Source: Verrucomicrobiota bacterium
GTDB lineage: Bacteria; Verrucomicrobiota; Verrucomicrobiia; Limisphaerales; UBA9464
NCBI GenBank assembly: GCA_016871805.1
Contig: VHCG01000029.1
Location: 1-49,884, forward strand
Length of the DNA stretch: 49,884 nucleotides
Reading direction: 5' to 3'
The notes under the pieces were generated by a model that saw nothing but the letters and a program-made list of their open reading frames with translations, ran no database searches and had not been told where the DNA came from. Positions 23,910-32,370 of the stretch are shown in pieces. Both the position numbers and the translations under genes were made by a program. Numbering within the stretch: position 1 is the stretch's first letter; each line of letters opens with the position of its first letter.

Positions 23910-25754
23910 TCAGCCTCCACGGGAACGACGGTCAATCCAGGCCTTCATTCGAGGTTCCAAAAGATCCAACGGCAGGGCACCTCGACCCAGCAGCTCATCG
24001 TGGAACTCCCGGAGGACAAACCTCGATCCGAGCCTCGTCTCTGCATCACGACGAATCGTCTTTATCCGAAGTTCACCCACCTTGTAGGCGAGGGCCTGCC
24101 CGGGCCAAACGATGTATCGGTCAACCTCCACCTCGACGTCGTGCGGCGTCTTGCCGGAGTTCTCCAGGAAGAAGTCGATGGCCTGCTGCCGGGTCCAACC
24201 CCGGCTGTGGATCCCGGTGTCGACCACCAGTCGGATCGCCCGCCACATCTCGTAGGTGAGCTGTCCGAACCGGGAGTAGACGTCATGGTAGAGTCCGAGG
24301 TTGGGCCCCAGGCTTTCGGCATAAAGCGCCCAGCCCTCGATGAAGGCTCCGGTGTCGGCATGCTTCTGGAACTCCGGCATGTCGGCGATCTCCTGCGCCA
24401 ACGCCATCTGGAGATGATGTCCCGGGACCGCCTCGTGCAGCGTCAGGGCCTCCATCTCCCACTTCGGCCGCATGTCGAGGGCATAGGTGTTCGCAAAGAA
24501 CACCCCGGGCCGACCCAGGGTGAGCGCCCCGGGCTGGTAGTAGGCCGTGGTCTGGGCGCGCTCCTGATAGGTCGGAATGGCCTTGACCCCATAGGGAAGC
24601 CGGGGGAGCCGACCGAACAGCCCGGGCAGCTCCCGGTCCACCCGGCGGCAGATCTCCTGGTATCCGGCCAGGAGCTTGGGGCCGCTGTCGTAGTAGAATC
24701 GGGGATCGGTCCGGAGAAACCTCAGAAACTGTGGGAAGGACCCGGTGAACCCGGATTCGCGGATCACCTCGTCCATCTGCCTCCGGATCCGGCGTACCTC
24801 CGACAGACCGAGCTCGTGGATCTGGTTCGGCGTTAGATCGGTTGTGGTGTGGAACCGGACCCGGAACGAATACCAGGCGTCGCCATCAGGAAGACGCGTC
24901 GAGGCCCAGGCCGCGCGGGCACCGGGCAGATAGTCGTCGACCATAAACCGGTGCAGTCGACGGAAGGCCGGATAGGCACTGTTGGTGACAGCCGACAGCG
25001 CCGCGGCCTCGAGGTTCGATCCGTCCGTCGGAGAGATTCCAGGGACCCCGGCCGACAGCGCGGACAGCAAGGAACGGGCGAGCGGGCTCTGGCGAGAGTC
25101 TTCCGGAATGTTGTCGCGGATCTGCCGGGGCACGTCCCGCAACGGATGCGCGGGCTGGGTGATGCCCCGTCGCAGGCCCTCGCGCAGCAGGGTCGTGACG
25201 GCATCGATCCGGGGTCCGATCCGTTGGAGACGCTCGACGATTCGACCGAGGTCAGCCGGGGTGGCCGTCGGCATCTGGGACAAGGTCTGGGCCAGACCCT
25301 GCTGGGGTCCCATGAGTTGGGACAAGGGCAGGAGCTCATCCGGGAACCGTTCCCCCTCCACCGAGAGGCGCAGGGTTCGGGCAAAGAGGTCGAAGTACAG
25401 CTGTTCCCCCTCGGGCAGTCGGCTCCGATCAAGCGTTCCGAGGGACTCCTGGGCGATCCGGAGCTCGTGACGCCGCCGGGCCAGGGCCTCGAAGGAAAGG
25501 TCCGTCCACTGCCCCTGCCCTTCGGTCGCGCCGACATAGGTTCCGAATTCCGGATCCCCAACGAGCTGCTGGCGCCACCAGAGATCGACGAGCCGACGGA
25601 AGCGGTCCCGTTCGGAGCCGGCGTCCTTCCTGGACCGGATGGACCCATACGCGGCATCGAACTCGGCCGGTGAGACCGGCTGGGACTCCGCCGCCTCCGG
25701 GGCGTTGGCGAGAGACAGAAACAGGATCGTGAGGAGGACCGGGAGGACTCTCAT
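23910..25754 (-). CDS. Exported DUF885-family protein
   Basis: A 614-residue protein of the DUF885 family, usually treated as an uncharacterised zinc-dependent peptidase-like group. A signal peptide (MRVLPVLLTILFLSLANA) exports it. The family signature LTLHEAVPGHHLQ has its first His at about residue 440, and TGAFIEGWALYAESLG follows about 30 residues later, giving the expected metal-ligand spacing. The C-terminal block KVGELRIKTIRRDAETRLGS is also typical. The ATG at 25754 overlaps the stop of tsaD as ATGA, implying coupled translation, and GGAGGA lies upstream. Why an exported DUF885 protein is coupled to a tRNA-modification gene is not evident from sequence. Confidence 0.85.
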   Translation of the reverse strand: MRVLPVLLTILFLSLANAPEAAESQPVSPAEFDAAYGSIRSRKDAGSERDRFRRLVDLWWRQQLVGDPEFGTYVGATEGQGQWTDLSFEALARRRHELRIAQESLGTLDRSRLPEGEQLYFDLFARTLRLSVEGERFPDELLPLSQLMGPQQGLAQTLSQMPTATPADLGRIVERLQRIGPRIDAVTTLLREGLRRGITQPAHPLRDVPRQIRDNIPEDSRQSPLARSLLSALSAGVPGISPTDGSNLEAAALSAVTNSAYPAFRRLHRFMVDDYLPGARAAWASTRLPDGDAWYSFRVRFHTTTDLTPNQIHELGLSEVRRIRRQMDEVIRESGFTGSFPQFLRFLRTDPRFYYDSGPKLLAGYQEICRRVDRELPGLFGRLPRLPYGVKAIPTYQERAQTTAYYQPGALTLGRPGVFFANTYALDMRPKWEMEALTLHEAVPGHHLQMALAQEIADMPEFQKHADTGAFIEGWALYAESLGPNLGLYHDVYSRFGQLTYEMWRAIRLVVDTGIHSRGWTRQQAIDFFLENSGKTPHDVEVEVDRYIVWPGQALAYKVGELRIKTIRRDAETRLGSRFVLREFHDELLGRGALPLDLLEPRMKAWIDRRSRGG

Positions 25755-26788
25755 GGGGAAACATCCTCCGCCAGGGCCCACCCGGGCGCGACCTCGGCAT
25801 CGGACGGCGTGGGCGAACGACCCTGGACCTGATGGAGTTCTGCCAGAACCCCCACCATCGCAGCATTGTCGGTGCATAGGGACGGCGCGGAGATCCGGAG
25901 CCGGAGCCGATGCCGTTCACAGCGCGCTGCCAGGTCCCGGCGCAGTCCGGAGTTCAGCGTCACACCACCGCTCGCCGTGACGCACCCGACTCCGAGGTTC
26001 CGCGCCGCCCGGACGGTCTTAGTGACGAGCACGTCCACGACGGCAGCCTGGATGCTGGCGCAGAGGTCCCGAAGGCGCTGGGGATCGTCGGCGAGTCCAG
26101 GATGCTTCTGGAGGAAGTATCGGATGGAGGTCTTGAGTCCGCTGAAGCTGAAGTCGTGGTTCGGATCGGATACCAGAGGCCTTGGAAACTCGAACGCCAC
26201 AGGGTCCCCCTCGGCAGCCAGCCGGTCGATCTGCGGTCCCCCGGGATAGGCGAGTCCGAGAAGTTTGGCCGCCTTGTCGAAGCATTCGCCGGCGGCGTCG
26301 TCGAGCGTGCCTCCCAGGACCCGATGCTCAAGCGGCGCGGTCACCTGGACGAGCAGCGTGTGGCCTCCACTGACGATGAGGGAAAGGTTGGGCTCAAACC
26401 GGTCGAATTGCGCGACCAGTGGCTGGCCCTCGATCCATGGTGAATAGAGATGGGCCTCGTGATGATGAATTCCGAAGAGAGGACGTCCGAGCGAGAGGGC
26501 GAGTCCCTGTGCCGCGGTGAATCCCGCACGAAGCGCCGCAGGAAGACCCGGACCTCGGGTGGCTGCCAGGGCGTCGAGGTTTGCCGGGCCGATTCCCGCC
26601 TCGTCCATGGCCCGCCGGGCCACCGGGATCAGGTTCCGGAGGTGCTCGCGGGTGGCGAGCTCGGGCACGACCCCGCCATATTCGGCATGGAGCCGGATCT
26701 GGGAGGCGACGACATTGGACAGGATCCGTCCCTCATGGACGACTGCGGCACTGGTCTCGTCGCAGGAGGTCTCGAGGGCGAGGATCAC
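25751..26788 (-). CDS. tsaD: tRNA N6-adenosine threonylcarbamoyltransferase TsaD
   Basis: TsaD transfers the threonylcarbamoyl group to A37 of tRNAs that read ANN codons, acting with TsaB and TsaE. The 345-residue length is standard. The ASKHA-fold sequence has LALETSCDETSAAVV at the start, the metal-binding HHHEAHL (His109 and His113), GGTLDDAAGECFDKAAKLLG, and the C-terminal CTDNAAMVGV with its metal-binding Asp. The start codon is GTG at 26788. It overlaps the DUF885 gene by four bases and is 64 bases after the ctpA stop, in a likely operon. The partners tsaB and tsaE are not in the window. Confidence 0.96.
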   Translation of the reverse strand: MILALETSCDETSAAVVHEGRILSNVVASQIRLHAEYGGVVPELATREHLRNLIPVARRAMDEAGIGPANLDALAATRGPGLPAALRAGFTAAQGLALSLGRPLFGIHHHEAHLYSPWIEGQPLVAQFDRFEPNLSLIVSGGHTLLVQVTAPLEHRVLGGTLDDAAGECFDKAAKLLGLAYPGGPQIDRLAAEGDPVAFEFPRPLVSDPNHDFSFSGLKTSIRYFLQKHPGLADDPQRLRDLCASIQAAVVDVLVTKTVRAARNLGVGCVTASGGVTLNSGLRRDLAARCERHRLRLRISAPSLCTDNAAMVGVLAELHQVQGRSPTPSDAEVAPGWALAEDVSP

Positions 26789-26852
26789 GGGCGGTGGGTC
26801 GGAGCCTCCTGGTGGATCACGGGGAATGGGGCACGCCCTGGATCGGGCTGTC

Positions 26853-28199
26853 TCAGCCGCGCGGCGCGGTGAGCGCGGTGTCGGCCGGAGGCCTCACGAC
26901 ACCCCCGGTTCGAATGAGCTCCTTGGCCTTCTCGAGCGGGGCATCGCTGCCCTTCTCGACGAGTTCCCGGAGCCGCTTCTGTCGCTCTGCGGGAAAGGAC
27001 TTCAACGCCTGTTCCAGGTTGTTCCTGCCCCCTGGGATGCGGGTCAGCTGGATCGCGATCTCCTCGTCCTCGTCCATCGGCACCAAGACATCGGGCTGGA
27101 TTCCCTTTCCGTGGATGACCTTCTGGCTCGGGGTGTAGTACTTGGCAGTGGTCAGCCGCAGGGCGGAGCCACCCGGCATCGGGAGGACGCTCTGGACGGA
27201 TCCCTTCCCGAAGGTCTTCTCGCCGACGAGGGTGGCCCGCTTGAGGTCCTGGAGGGCGCCCGAGACGATCTCGGAGGCGCTGGCGCTGCCGCCGTTGACG
27301 AGAATCACGAGGGGGAGGTCCTTCGCCAGCCACTTCTTCCCGCCCCCGGCCTTGCGCTCGACGTTCTGCTCGGAATGACGGCCCTTGGTGGAGACGATGG
27401 GCTCTCCGCGCTTGAGGAACTTCTCGCTGACCGCGACGGCTTCCTCGAGGAGCCCCCCTGGATTGTTGCGGAGATCGAGGACCAGCGACTGCATCCCGGC
27501 CTTCTCCATCTTCCGCAGGGCCTCCTCCAGCTCGGCACCAGTCTTCTCGCCAAACTGGGTCAGACGGACGTAGCCGACCTTGTCGGCATCCACCGGAAAC
27601 TCGCGACGATTGTGGATGTCCTTGGCGGTGTAGACCTGGATCTTCTGGCGTTTGAGGGTGAGCTCGAGGGGCTTGTCGGCACCCTCGCGATCGAGGGTGA
27701 CCCGCACCTCGGTGCCCGCCTTGCCGCGGAGCTGTTTGACGACATCGCCTACCGCCAGACCGGCGGTCGACCGACCGTCGATCTGCCGGATCCTGTCGCC
27801 GGGGAGGATCCCGGCCTCGAACGCCGGAGTGTCCTCCATCGGGGCGATCACCACGAGATCATCCCCCCGCTGGGCGACCTGCATGCCCACGCCGCTGAAT
27901 TCCCCTTCCGTATCCTCCTTCAGCTCGTTGAAGGCGGTGGGCTCCATGAACTCGCTGTGGGAATCAAGGCTCCCCAGCATGCCCTTGAGCGCCCCGTGGA
28001 CGAGGTCCTCATAGGTCATGGTCTCGCCATCGACATAGTCGCGGCGAACCCTCTCGAGCACCCGGGAGAACAGCTCCAGCTCCGTGTAGGCGTCGTCGCC
28101 CTTGTCCTTCGCGGCCGTGGCCTCGAAGACCTCGGATCCGACGAAGACATAGCCCGCCAGGGCGGCGACGAAGAGGGAGTAGAGGAGGCGGAGATTCAT
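26853..28199 (-). CDS. ctpA: C-terminal processing protease (S41 family, CtpA/Prc type)
   Basis: A periplasmic serine protease of 448 residues that trims or degrades envelope proteins. A signal or anchor segment (LLYSLFVAALAGYVFVGSE) is followed by a helical N-domain, a PDZ domain (about 95-185, with GVGMQV and DTPAFEAGILPGDRIRQIDG) and the catalytic domain. The Ser lies in VNGGSASASEIVSGAL and the general-base Lys in GEKTFGKGSVQ; both are intact, as is the substrate cap LDLRNNPGGLL. A charged C-terminal extension (about 385-448) is rich in Lys/Glu. The gene lies between the PQQ-type protein (upstream, 99-base gap) and tsaD on the same strand. Confidence 0.94.
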   Translation of the reverse strand: MNLRLLYSLFVAALAGYVFVGSEVFEATAAKDKGDDAYTELELFSRVLERVRRDYVDGETMTYEDLVHGALKGMLGSLDSHSEFMEPTAFNELKEDTEGEFSGVGMQVAQRGDDLVVIAPMEDTPAFEAGILPGDRIRQIDGRSTAGLAVGDVVKQLRGKAGTEVRVTLDREGADKPLELTLKRQKIQVYTAKDIHNRREFPVDADKVGYVRLTQFGEKTGAELEEALRKMEKAGMQSLVLDLRNNPGGLLEEAVAVSEKFLKRGEPIVSTKGRHSEQNVERKAGGGKKWLAKDLPLVILVNGGSASASEIVSGALQDLKRATLVGEKTFGKGSVQSVLPMPGGSALRLTTAKYYTPSQKVIHGKGIQPDVLVPMDEDEEIAIQLTRIPGGRNNLEQALKSFPAERQKRLRELVEKGSDAPLEKAKELIRTGGVVRPPADTALTAPRG

Positions 28200-28298
28200 G
28201 GGGGCCGAAGACCGGGGCCGACACTACGGTCCGGGAATCACGACTGCAACCGGAGGCACGGGCAATCCTCCCAGGATCGAGGGGAACCCCCTCCCAGG

Positions 28299-29567
28299 TC
28301 ATCGGCCGGGGTCCACGGAAGCGGTGGTCGCGCCGGAGGCGGTCCAGTTCCATGCCACGAGGGCGCGGAGTTCCCGGATGTAGAGGCCGTCCTCGGTCAC
28401 GGCGAGATGCGCCCAAGCGTCCTCCTCGCTCACCTTGCGCCGGTCGACGACCTCGAACCGTTCCGGGTTGGCGGCCAGCAGGAGCAGGTCCCCCTTTTGG
28501 TCCAGGGCCAGGAGACGCTTCCGGTTGGCCACCAGACTCCAGTACTTCCCGAAGGATTCCGAGGTCGTCCAGGCCTCCTTGCCGGTCTCGAGGTTGATGC
28601 AGAGGGCACGCTGGTTCCGCAGATGCAGGTAGGCGAAGCCGTCCACCACGACCGGCGAGGTCATGTAGCCCTGGGCCTTGAACTCCCACGCGGGTGCCAC
28701 GCTGAAGGTGGGCCCCTCGGCCCGGACATCCCAGGCCAGCGTCCTGCCGCCATAGGCCGAGGCGAAGAGCCGGTTCCCCAGCACGGTCGGCGTCAGGATG
28801 TTCATGCCCCGGAACGCCTCGACCGGCTGACGCCACAGGACAGATCCGCCGTCCGGATCGAGTCCGACCAGTTCGGCGCGTGTCTGGACCACCAACTGGT
28901 TCCGCCCGGCCAGCGTGGCCAGGACGGGCGAGGAGAAGGCGCTGCCCAGCATGCCGTCCTTCGATTCAAGACTGCGCCACCGGATCTCCCCGGACTTCCG
29001 ATCGAGCCGGGCCACCCCCCCGCCGGCCTGCACGAACACCGCGTCGCCCGAGATCAACGGCGAGGACACAAACCCGAAGTCAGGGAGGGTTGATTTCAGC
29101 TCCGCCACGAAATCCTTCCTCCATCGGACGGTGCCGTCCTGGACATCCAGCGCCACGAGGACATCCCGCATGCCGGCGACGAGGAGCAGCTCGCCATCAC
29201 AGGCCGGGGTGGCGCGGATCCAATCGCCGTTTGCCTTGGCAAAGAACGGGACGCTCATCGCCCCTTCCCACTCGCGGCGCCACAGCTCCTTGCCGGTCTG
29301 GCGGTCCCACGCCCGGACCCGTTCGGACTTCTTGTCGACGGTCTCGGTTGAAAACACCCGATTGGACGCCACGATCGCGCCGGAGTAGCTGGGGTCCAGG
29401 TCGACCTTCCACCGTTGGGTCAAGGTCGGGGCTTGGAGACTGGACGGCCAGGGGCGCCCCATGACCTGTCCATCCCGGTGGGGCCCGCGCCACTGGGGCC
29501 AGTCGGTCTCGGCCCGGACCAGGGAGGTGGCAGCCAGGAGGAGGGCGGGGAAGAGCGTGCGAATCAC
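28299..29567 (-). CDS. Exported PQQ-like beta-propeller repeat protein
   Basis: A 422-residue secreted protein made of repeated beta-propeller blades. After a signal peptide (VIRTLFPALLLAATSLVRA) comes DWPQWRGPHRDGQV, the usual start of this exported family in Planctomycetes and Verrucomicrobia. Blade-type repeats follow, with AWDRQTGKELWRREWEG, VALDVQDGTVRWRKDF, VARLDRKSGEIRWRSLES, LVGLDPDGGSVLWRQPV and LCINLETGKEAWTTSES. Residues for PQQ and metal binding of true dehydrogenases are not evident, so it is probably a structural or binding propeller. The start is uncertain: no ATG suits the signal peptide, so I use the GTG at 29567 (a GTG at 29582 is also possible). Confidence 0.8.
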   Translation of the reverse strand: MIRTLFPALLLAATSLVRAETDWPQWRGPHRDGQVMGRPWPSSLQAPTLTQRWKVDLDPSYSGAIVASNRVFSTETVDKKSERVRAWDRQTGKELWRREWEGAMSVPFFAKANGDWIRATPACDGELLLVAGMRDVLVALDVQDGTVRWRKDFVAELKSTLPDFGFVSSPLISGDAVFVQAGGGVARLDRKSGEIRWRSLESKDGMLGSAFSSPVLATLAGRNQLVVQTRAELVGLDPDGGSVLWRQPVEAFRGMNILTPTVLGNRLFASAYGGRTLAWDVRAEGPTFSVAPAWEFKAQGYMTSPVVVDGFAYLHLRNQRALCINLETGKEAWTTSESFGKYWSLVANRKRLLALDQKGDLLLLAANPERFEVVDRRKVSEEDAWAHLAVTEDGLYIRELRALVAWNWTASGATTASVDPGR

Positions 29568-29633
29568 TAGGCAAACAATCACCGAACCCGAGGTTGGCAA
29601 CTCTCCCGATTGCGTGGGAACCGCATTGACCCA

Positions 29634-30158
29634 ATGATCCGGCGTGTGGCGGTTCATAAAGCTCACGACTCCAATATTTTGCAACGATTAGGCCCCACGC
29701 ATCCGGTCGTGGCGGCACTGGGCTGGTTCGGCATCACCTTCATCGCAGCGGTGATCGGATCCCAGGCGGGTCCGGGTTCGTGGTACGCCGCACTGAACAA
29801 ACCCAGCTGGAACCCGCCGAACTGGGTGTTCGGTCCGGTGTGGACCTACCTCTTCGTGACTATGGCCCTGGCGGCGTGGCGGGTCTGGCGGCGCGGGGGG
29901 TGGACGAACCGGAGGACCTCGCTGCTGATGTATCTGCTGCAGCTGATCCTGAACGCCTTCTGGAGCCCGATCTTCTTCGGCCTGCAGCAGCCGGGGTTGG
30001 CCTTTGTGGAGATTCTCCTCCTTTGGGCAGCCATCGTGGGAACGCTCGTGTTGTTCCTTCGAGTCGACCGCCTGTCGGGGATCCTGCTGGTTCCCTACCT
30101 GGCCTGGGTCTCGTTCGCCGCGTTCCTGAACTTCACCCTCTGGCGTTTAAATCCTTGA
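29634..30158 (+). CDS. tspO: TspO/MBR-family membrane protein
   Basis: A five-helix membrane protein that binds porphyrins and related ligands; bacterial TspO proteins influence tetrapyrrole handling and stress responses. From the ATG at 29634 it has 174 residues. Family features are SWYAALNKPSWNPPNWVFGP after helix 1, VWTYLFVTMALAAWRVW, LQLILNAFWSPIFFGLQQP and the C-terminal helix pair ending YLAWVSFAAFLNFTLWRLNP. The conserved Trp/Asn ligand-pocket residues are present. The leader before the first helix (about 28 residues) is longer than usual, so a later start is possible. The last 12 bases overlap the 3' end of kdsA on the other strand. Confidence 0.9.
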   Translation: MIRRVAVHKAHDSNILQRLGPTHPVVAALGWFGITFIAAVIGSQAGPGSWYAALNKPSWNPPNWVFGPVWTYLFVTMALAAWRVWRRGGWTNRRTSLLMYLLQLILNAFWSPIFFGLQQPGLAFVEILLLWAAIVGTLVLFLRVDRLSGILLVPYLAWVSFAAFLNFTLWRLNP

Positions 30159-30995
30159 TCCCTGGGCCTCCCTGAGGCGGCAGAGCTGGGACAAGAGCGG
30201 GCCCATGTCCCGAAGCGGGATCATGTTGGGACCGTCGCTCAGCGCCGTGTCGGGTTCCGGATGGGTTTCGATGAAGAGCCCGTGGGCTCCGGCCACCACC
30301 GCACATCGGGCCAGAACGGGAGCGAACTCCCGTTGACCACCCGATCGACCACCAGCCGCCCCGGGCAGCTGGACGGAGTGGGTCGCATCGAAGACCACAG
30401 GGAAACCCAACCGGCCAAGGATGGGGAGACTTCGCATGTCGGCCACCAGGTTGTGGTACCCAAACGTGGTCCCGCGCTCGGTCAACAGAAGCCTCGGGCG
30501 GGGCCCGGAGGACGCCTCGGAGGCCTTGGTCACCACCGACTTCATCTCGTCGGGAGCCATGAACTGCCCCTTCTTGAGGTTCACGACGCGCCCCGTGGCG
30601 ACCGCAGCGGTCACCAGGTCGGTCTGCCGACACAGGAACGCCGGGATCTGGAGGATGTCGACAACCTCGGCCGCCGGCCCCACCTGGGCCACCTCGTGGA
30701 CATCGGTCAGGACCGGGACCTCCAGGCGTTTCCGGAGACGTCCCAGGGCAGCCAGCCCCTCGTCCAAGCCAGGGCCGCGGTAGGAGGTTCCCGAGGAACG
30801 GTTGGCCTTGTCGAAGCTGGCCTTGAAGACATAGGTGATGCCCAGTCGATGGCAGATCCTCCGCAGATGGAGGCCGATCCGAAGGGCCGTGGCCTCATCC
30901 TCCAGCACACAGGGGCCGGCGATCAGGAACAACCGCTTCCTGGAATCCAACGCACGCCACAGCCGGGCGGCGGATCGTTCGGGCGAGGGCCACAT
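30147..30995 (-). CDS. kdsA: 3-deoxy-D-manno-octulosonate 8-phosphate synthase
   Basis: KdsA condenses phosphoenolpyruvate with arabinose 5-phosphate to give KDO 8-phosphate for the lipopolysaccharide core, so a Gram-negative envelope is implied. The 282-residue length is normal. Blocks are LFLIAGPCVLEDEATAL, KASFDKANRSSGTSYRGPG, VLTDVHEVAQ, DILQIPAFLCRQTDL, VNLKKGQFMAPDEM, ERGTTFGYHNLVADMRSL, FDATHSVQLPGA and GLFIETHPEPDTALSDGPNM. The start at 30995 gives the standard N-terminus; the frame stays open far upstream but that part is a shadow of the RNase D and amidohydrolase genes. It is divergent from rnd and convergent with tspO, overlapping the latter by 12 bases. Confidence 0.96.
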   Translation of the reverse strand: MWPSPERSAARLWRALDSRKRLFLIAGPCVLEDEATALRIGLHLRRICHRLGITYVFKASFDKANRSSGTSYRGPGLDEGLAALGRLRKRLEVPVLTDVHEVAQVGPAAEVVDILQIPAFLCRQTDLVTAAVATGRVVNLKKGQFMAPDEMKSVVTKASEASSGPRPRLLLTERGTTFGYHNLVADMRSLPILGRLGFPVVFDATHSVQLPGAAGGRSGGQREFAPVLARCAVVAGAHGLFIETHPEPDTALSDGPNMIPLRDMGPLLSQLCRLREAQGSRI

Positions 30996-31050
30996 CGGGA
31001 AGAGAGTTGCGGGAGGGTGACCGAAGGCCAACCCGATTCTTGATTTCCTG

Positions 31051-31083
31051 CCCCGCACACACCCCGCACACACCCCGCACGCG
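31051..31083 (+). repeat. Three tandem 11-base units (CCCCGCACACA)
   Basis: Two perfect copies (31051-31061, 31062-31072) and one copy with two changes (31073-31083) sit in the 201-base divergent spacer between kdsA and rnd. An 11-base period keeps the units in helical phase, so this could be a regulator site or a simple slippage repeat. Confidence 0.5.
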
Positions 31084-31196
31084 GCCTCCGTATGCAGCCT
31101 CTGCCCACCGCTCCCCGTGGTCCGGGAAGTCCCAATTCCCATCAGTCCCACTTCCCATCTTGGCGGACCGGCCAAACTCGATGATGATCGCCCGCG

Positions 31197-32345
31197 GTGA
31201 TCGATTCCGCAGCTGAATTGGCCGAGTTTGCAGCCCGTGTGTCCGAAGCCCCCTGGGTGGCCGCGGACACGGAGGCGGACAGCCTCCATGCCTACCCGGA
31301 AAAGCTCTGTCTCCTCCAGGTGGCCATCCCAGGCGAGGACCGCCTGGTGGACCCCTTGGCGGACCTGCATCTCGAGCCGCTCTGGGAGGCATTCGACCGA
31401 CACGAGATCATCTTCCACGCCTCCGACTACGACCTCCGTCTGCTGTCGTCGGGACACAATTTCCGTCCGACCTCGATCTTCGACACGATGTGGGCGGCCC
31501 GACTTCTCGGTGAGGCCAAGTTCGGTCTCAACGACGTCCTCTCCACCCATCTGGGTCTGCGCCTCGAGAAGGGCTCGCAGAAGGCCAACTGGGGACGCCG
31601 CCCCCTGACCGAAAAGATGGTCGACTACGCGCTCAACGACGTCCGGCATCTCCATCCGCTGAAGTCCCTGCTGAAACAGCGCCTCGAGGAGCTGGGCCGT
31701 CTCGATTGGCACCGTCAGACGTGCGACCGGATCCTTCGCGACGCCACACAGCACACCCCGGACGACCCCGATTCGGTCTGGCGCCTTCGGGGTCACGACA
31801 AGCTGGACGAGACGGGGCTGGCGGTCCTTCGAGAGCTCTGGCACTGGCGCGAGCGGGACGCGCTCCGGACGGGACGCCCCCCCTTCTTCATCCTCAAGCA
31901 CGACAGCCTCTGCTTCCTCGCGGAACAGGCGTCGCGAGGAGGCACGAGGGTCGTCCGGCTGCCACCCTACCTGACCCCAAAGCGCAGGCAGGGAGTTCTC
32001 GAGGCGATCCACAGAGGCCTCGCCGTTCCCGCTGGAAAACGTCCTCGGCATCACAGGAATTCGACGCGACGGATGACGCGGAAGGAGCTCGACTTCGCGG
32101 AGACCCTCCGAATCCGCCGGGACTACCGGGCGAAGGAGCTCCGGATCGATCCTACCATCATCGCCTCGCGGGGCACCCTGATGGCGCTGGGTCGGACCGA
32201 CAGCGGTGAGTGGTCCCAGCTCCTCCCGTGGCAGCGGGAGATTCTCGAGACTCCCCTTCCCCCGGGTGCGGATCTGCCGCCGCCGGCACCCGAGACCCCG
32301 GAGCCCCCCGCCGATGCGGAGCCGGAGGGCGAGACGGAACCCTGA
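31197..32345 (+). CDS. rnd: Ribonuclease D
   Basis: A DEDD-type 3'-5' exoribonuclease that trims tRNA and other small RNA precursors. The 382-residue protein has the DnaQ-like exonuclease domain with Exo I ADTEADS (Asp24, Glu26), Exo II FHASDYDLRLL and Exo III YALNDVRHL (DEDDy type), followed by LRGHDKLDETGLAVLRELWH, where the HRDC region begins. The C-terminal tail after about residue 350 is Pro/Glu-rich (PPPAPETPEPP) and likely disordered. The start is GTG at 31197; no in-frame ATG upstream fits. It is divergent from kdsA, and 25 bases before the amidohydrolase gene on the same strand. Confidence 0.93.
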   Translation: MIDSAAELAEFAARVSEAPWVAADTEADSLHAYPEKLCLLQVAIPGEDRLVDPLADLHLEPLWEAFDRHEIIFHASDYDLRLLSSGHNFRPTSIFDTMWAARLLGEAKFGLNDVLSTHLGLRLEKGSQKANWGRRPLTEKMVDYALNDVRHLHPLKSLLKQRLEELGRLDWHRQTCDRILRDATQHTPDDPDSVWRLRGHDKLDETGLAVLRELWHWRERDALRTGRPPFFILKHDSLCFLAEQASRGGTRVVRLPPYLTPKRRQGVLEAIHRGLAVPAGKRPRHHRNSTRRMTRKELDFAETLRIRRDYRAKELRIDPTIIASRGTLMALGRTDSGEWSQLLPWQREILETPLPPGADLPPPAPETPEPPADAEPEGETEP

Positions 32346-32370
32346 GGGTCGACGGTTCCGGACGAAGCCC

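Noticed and set aside
26517-29093. A plus-strand open frame of 858 codons opposite tsaD, ctpA and the propeller gene
   Set aside because: It runs across three well-supported minus-strand genes and their spacers without any domain, so it is a shadow.
31051-31083. Possible CRISPR-like array
   Set aside because: The units are only 11 bases, directly adjacent and without spacers.
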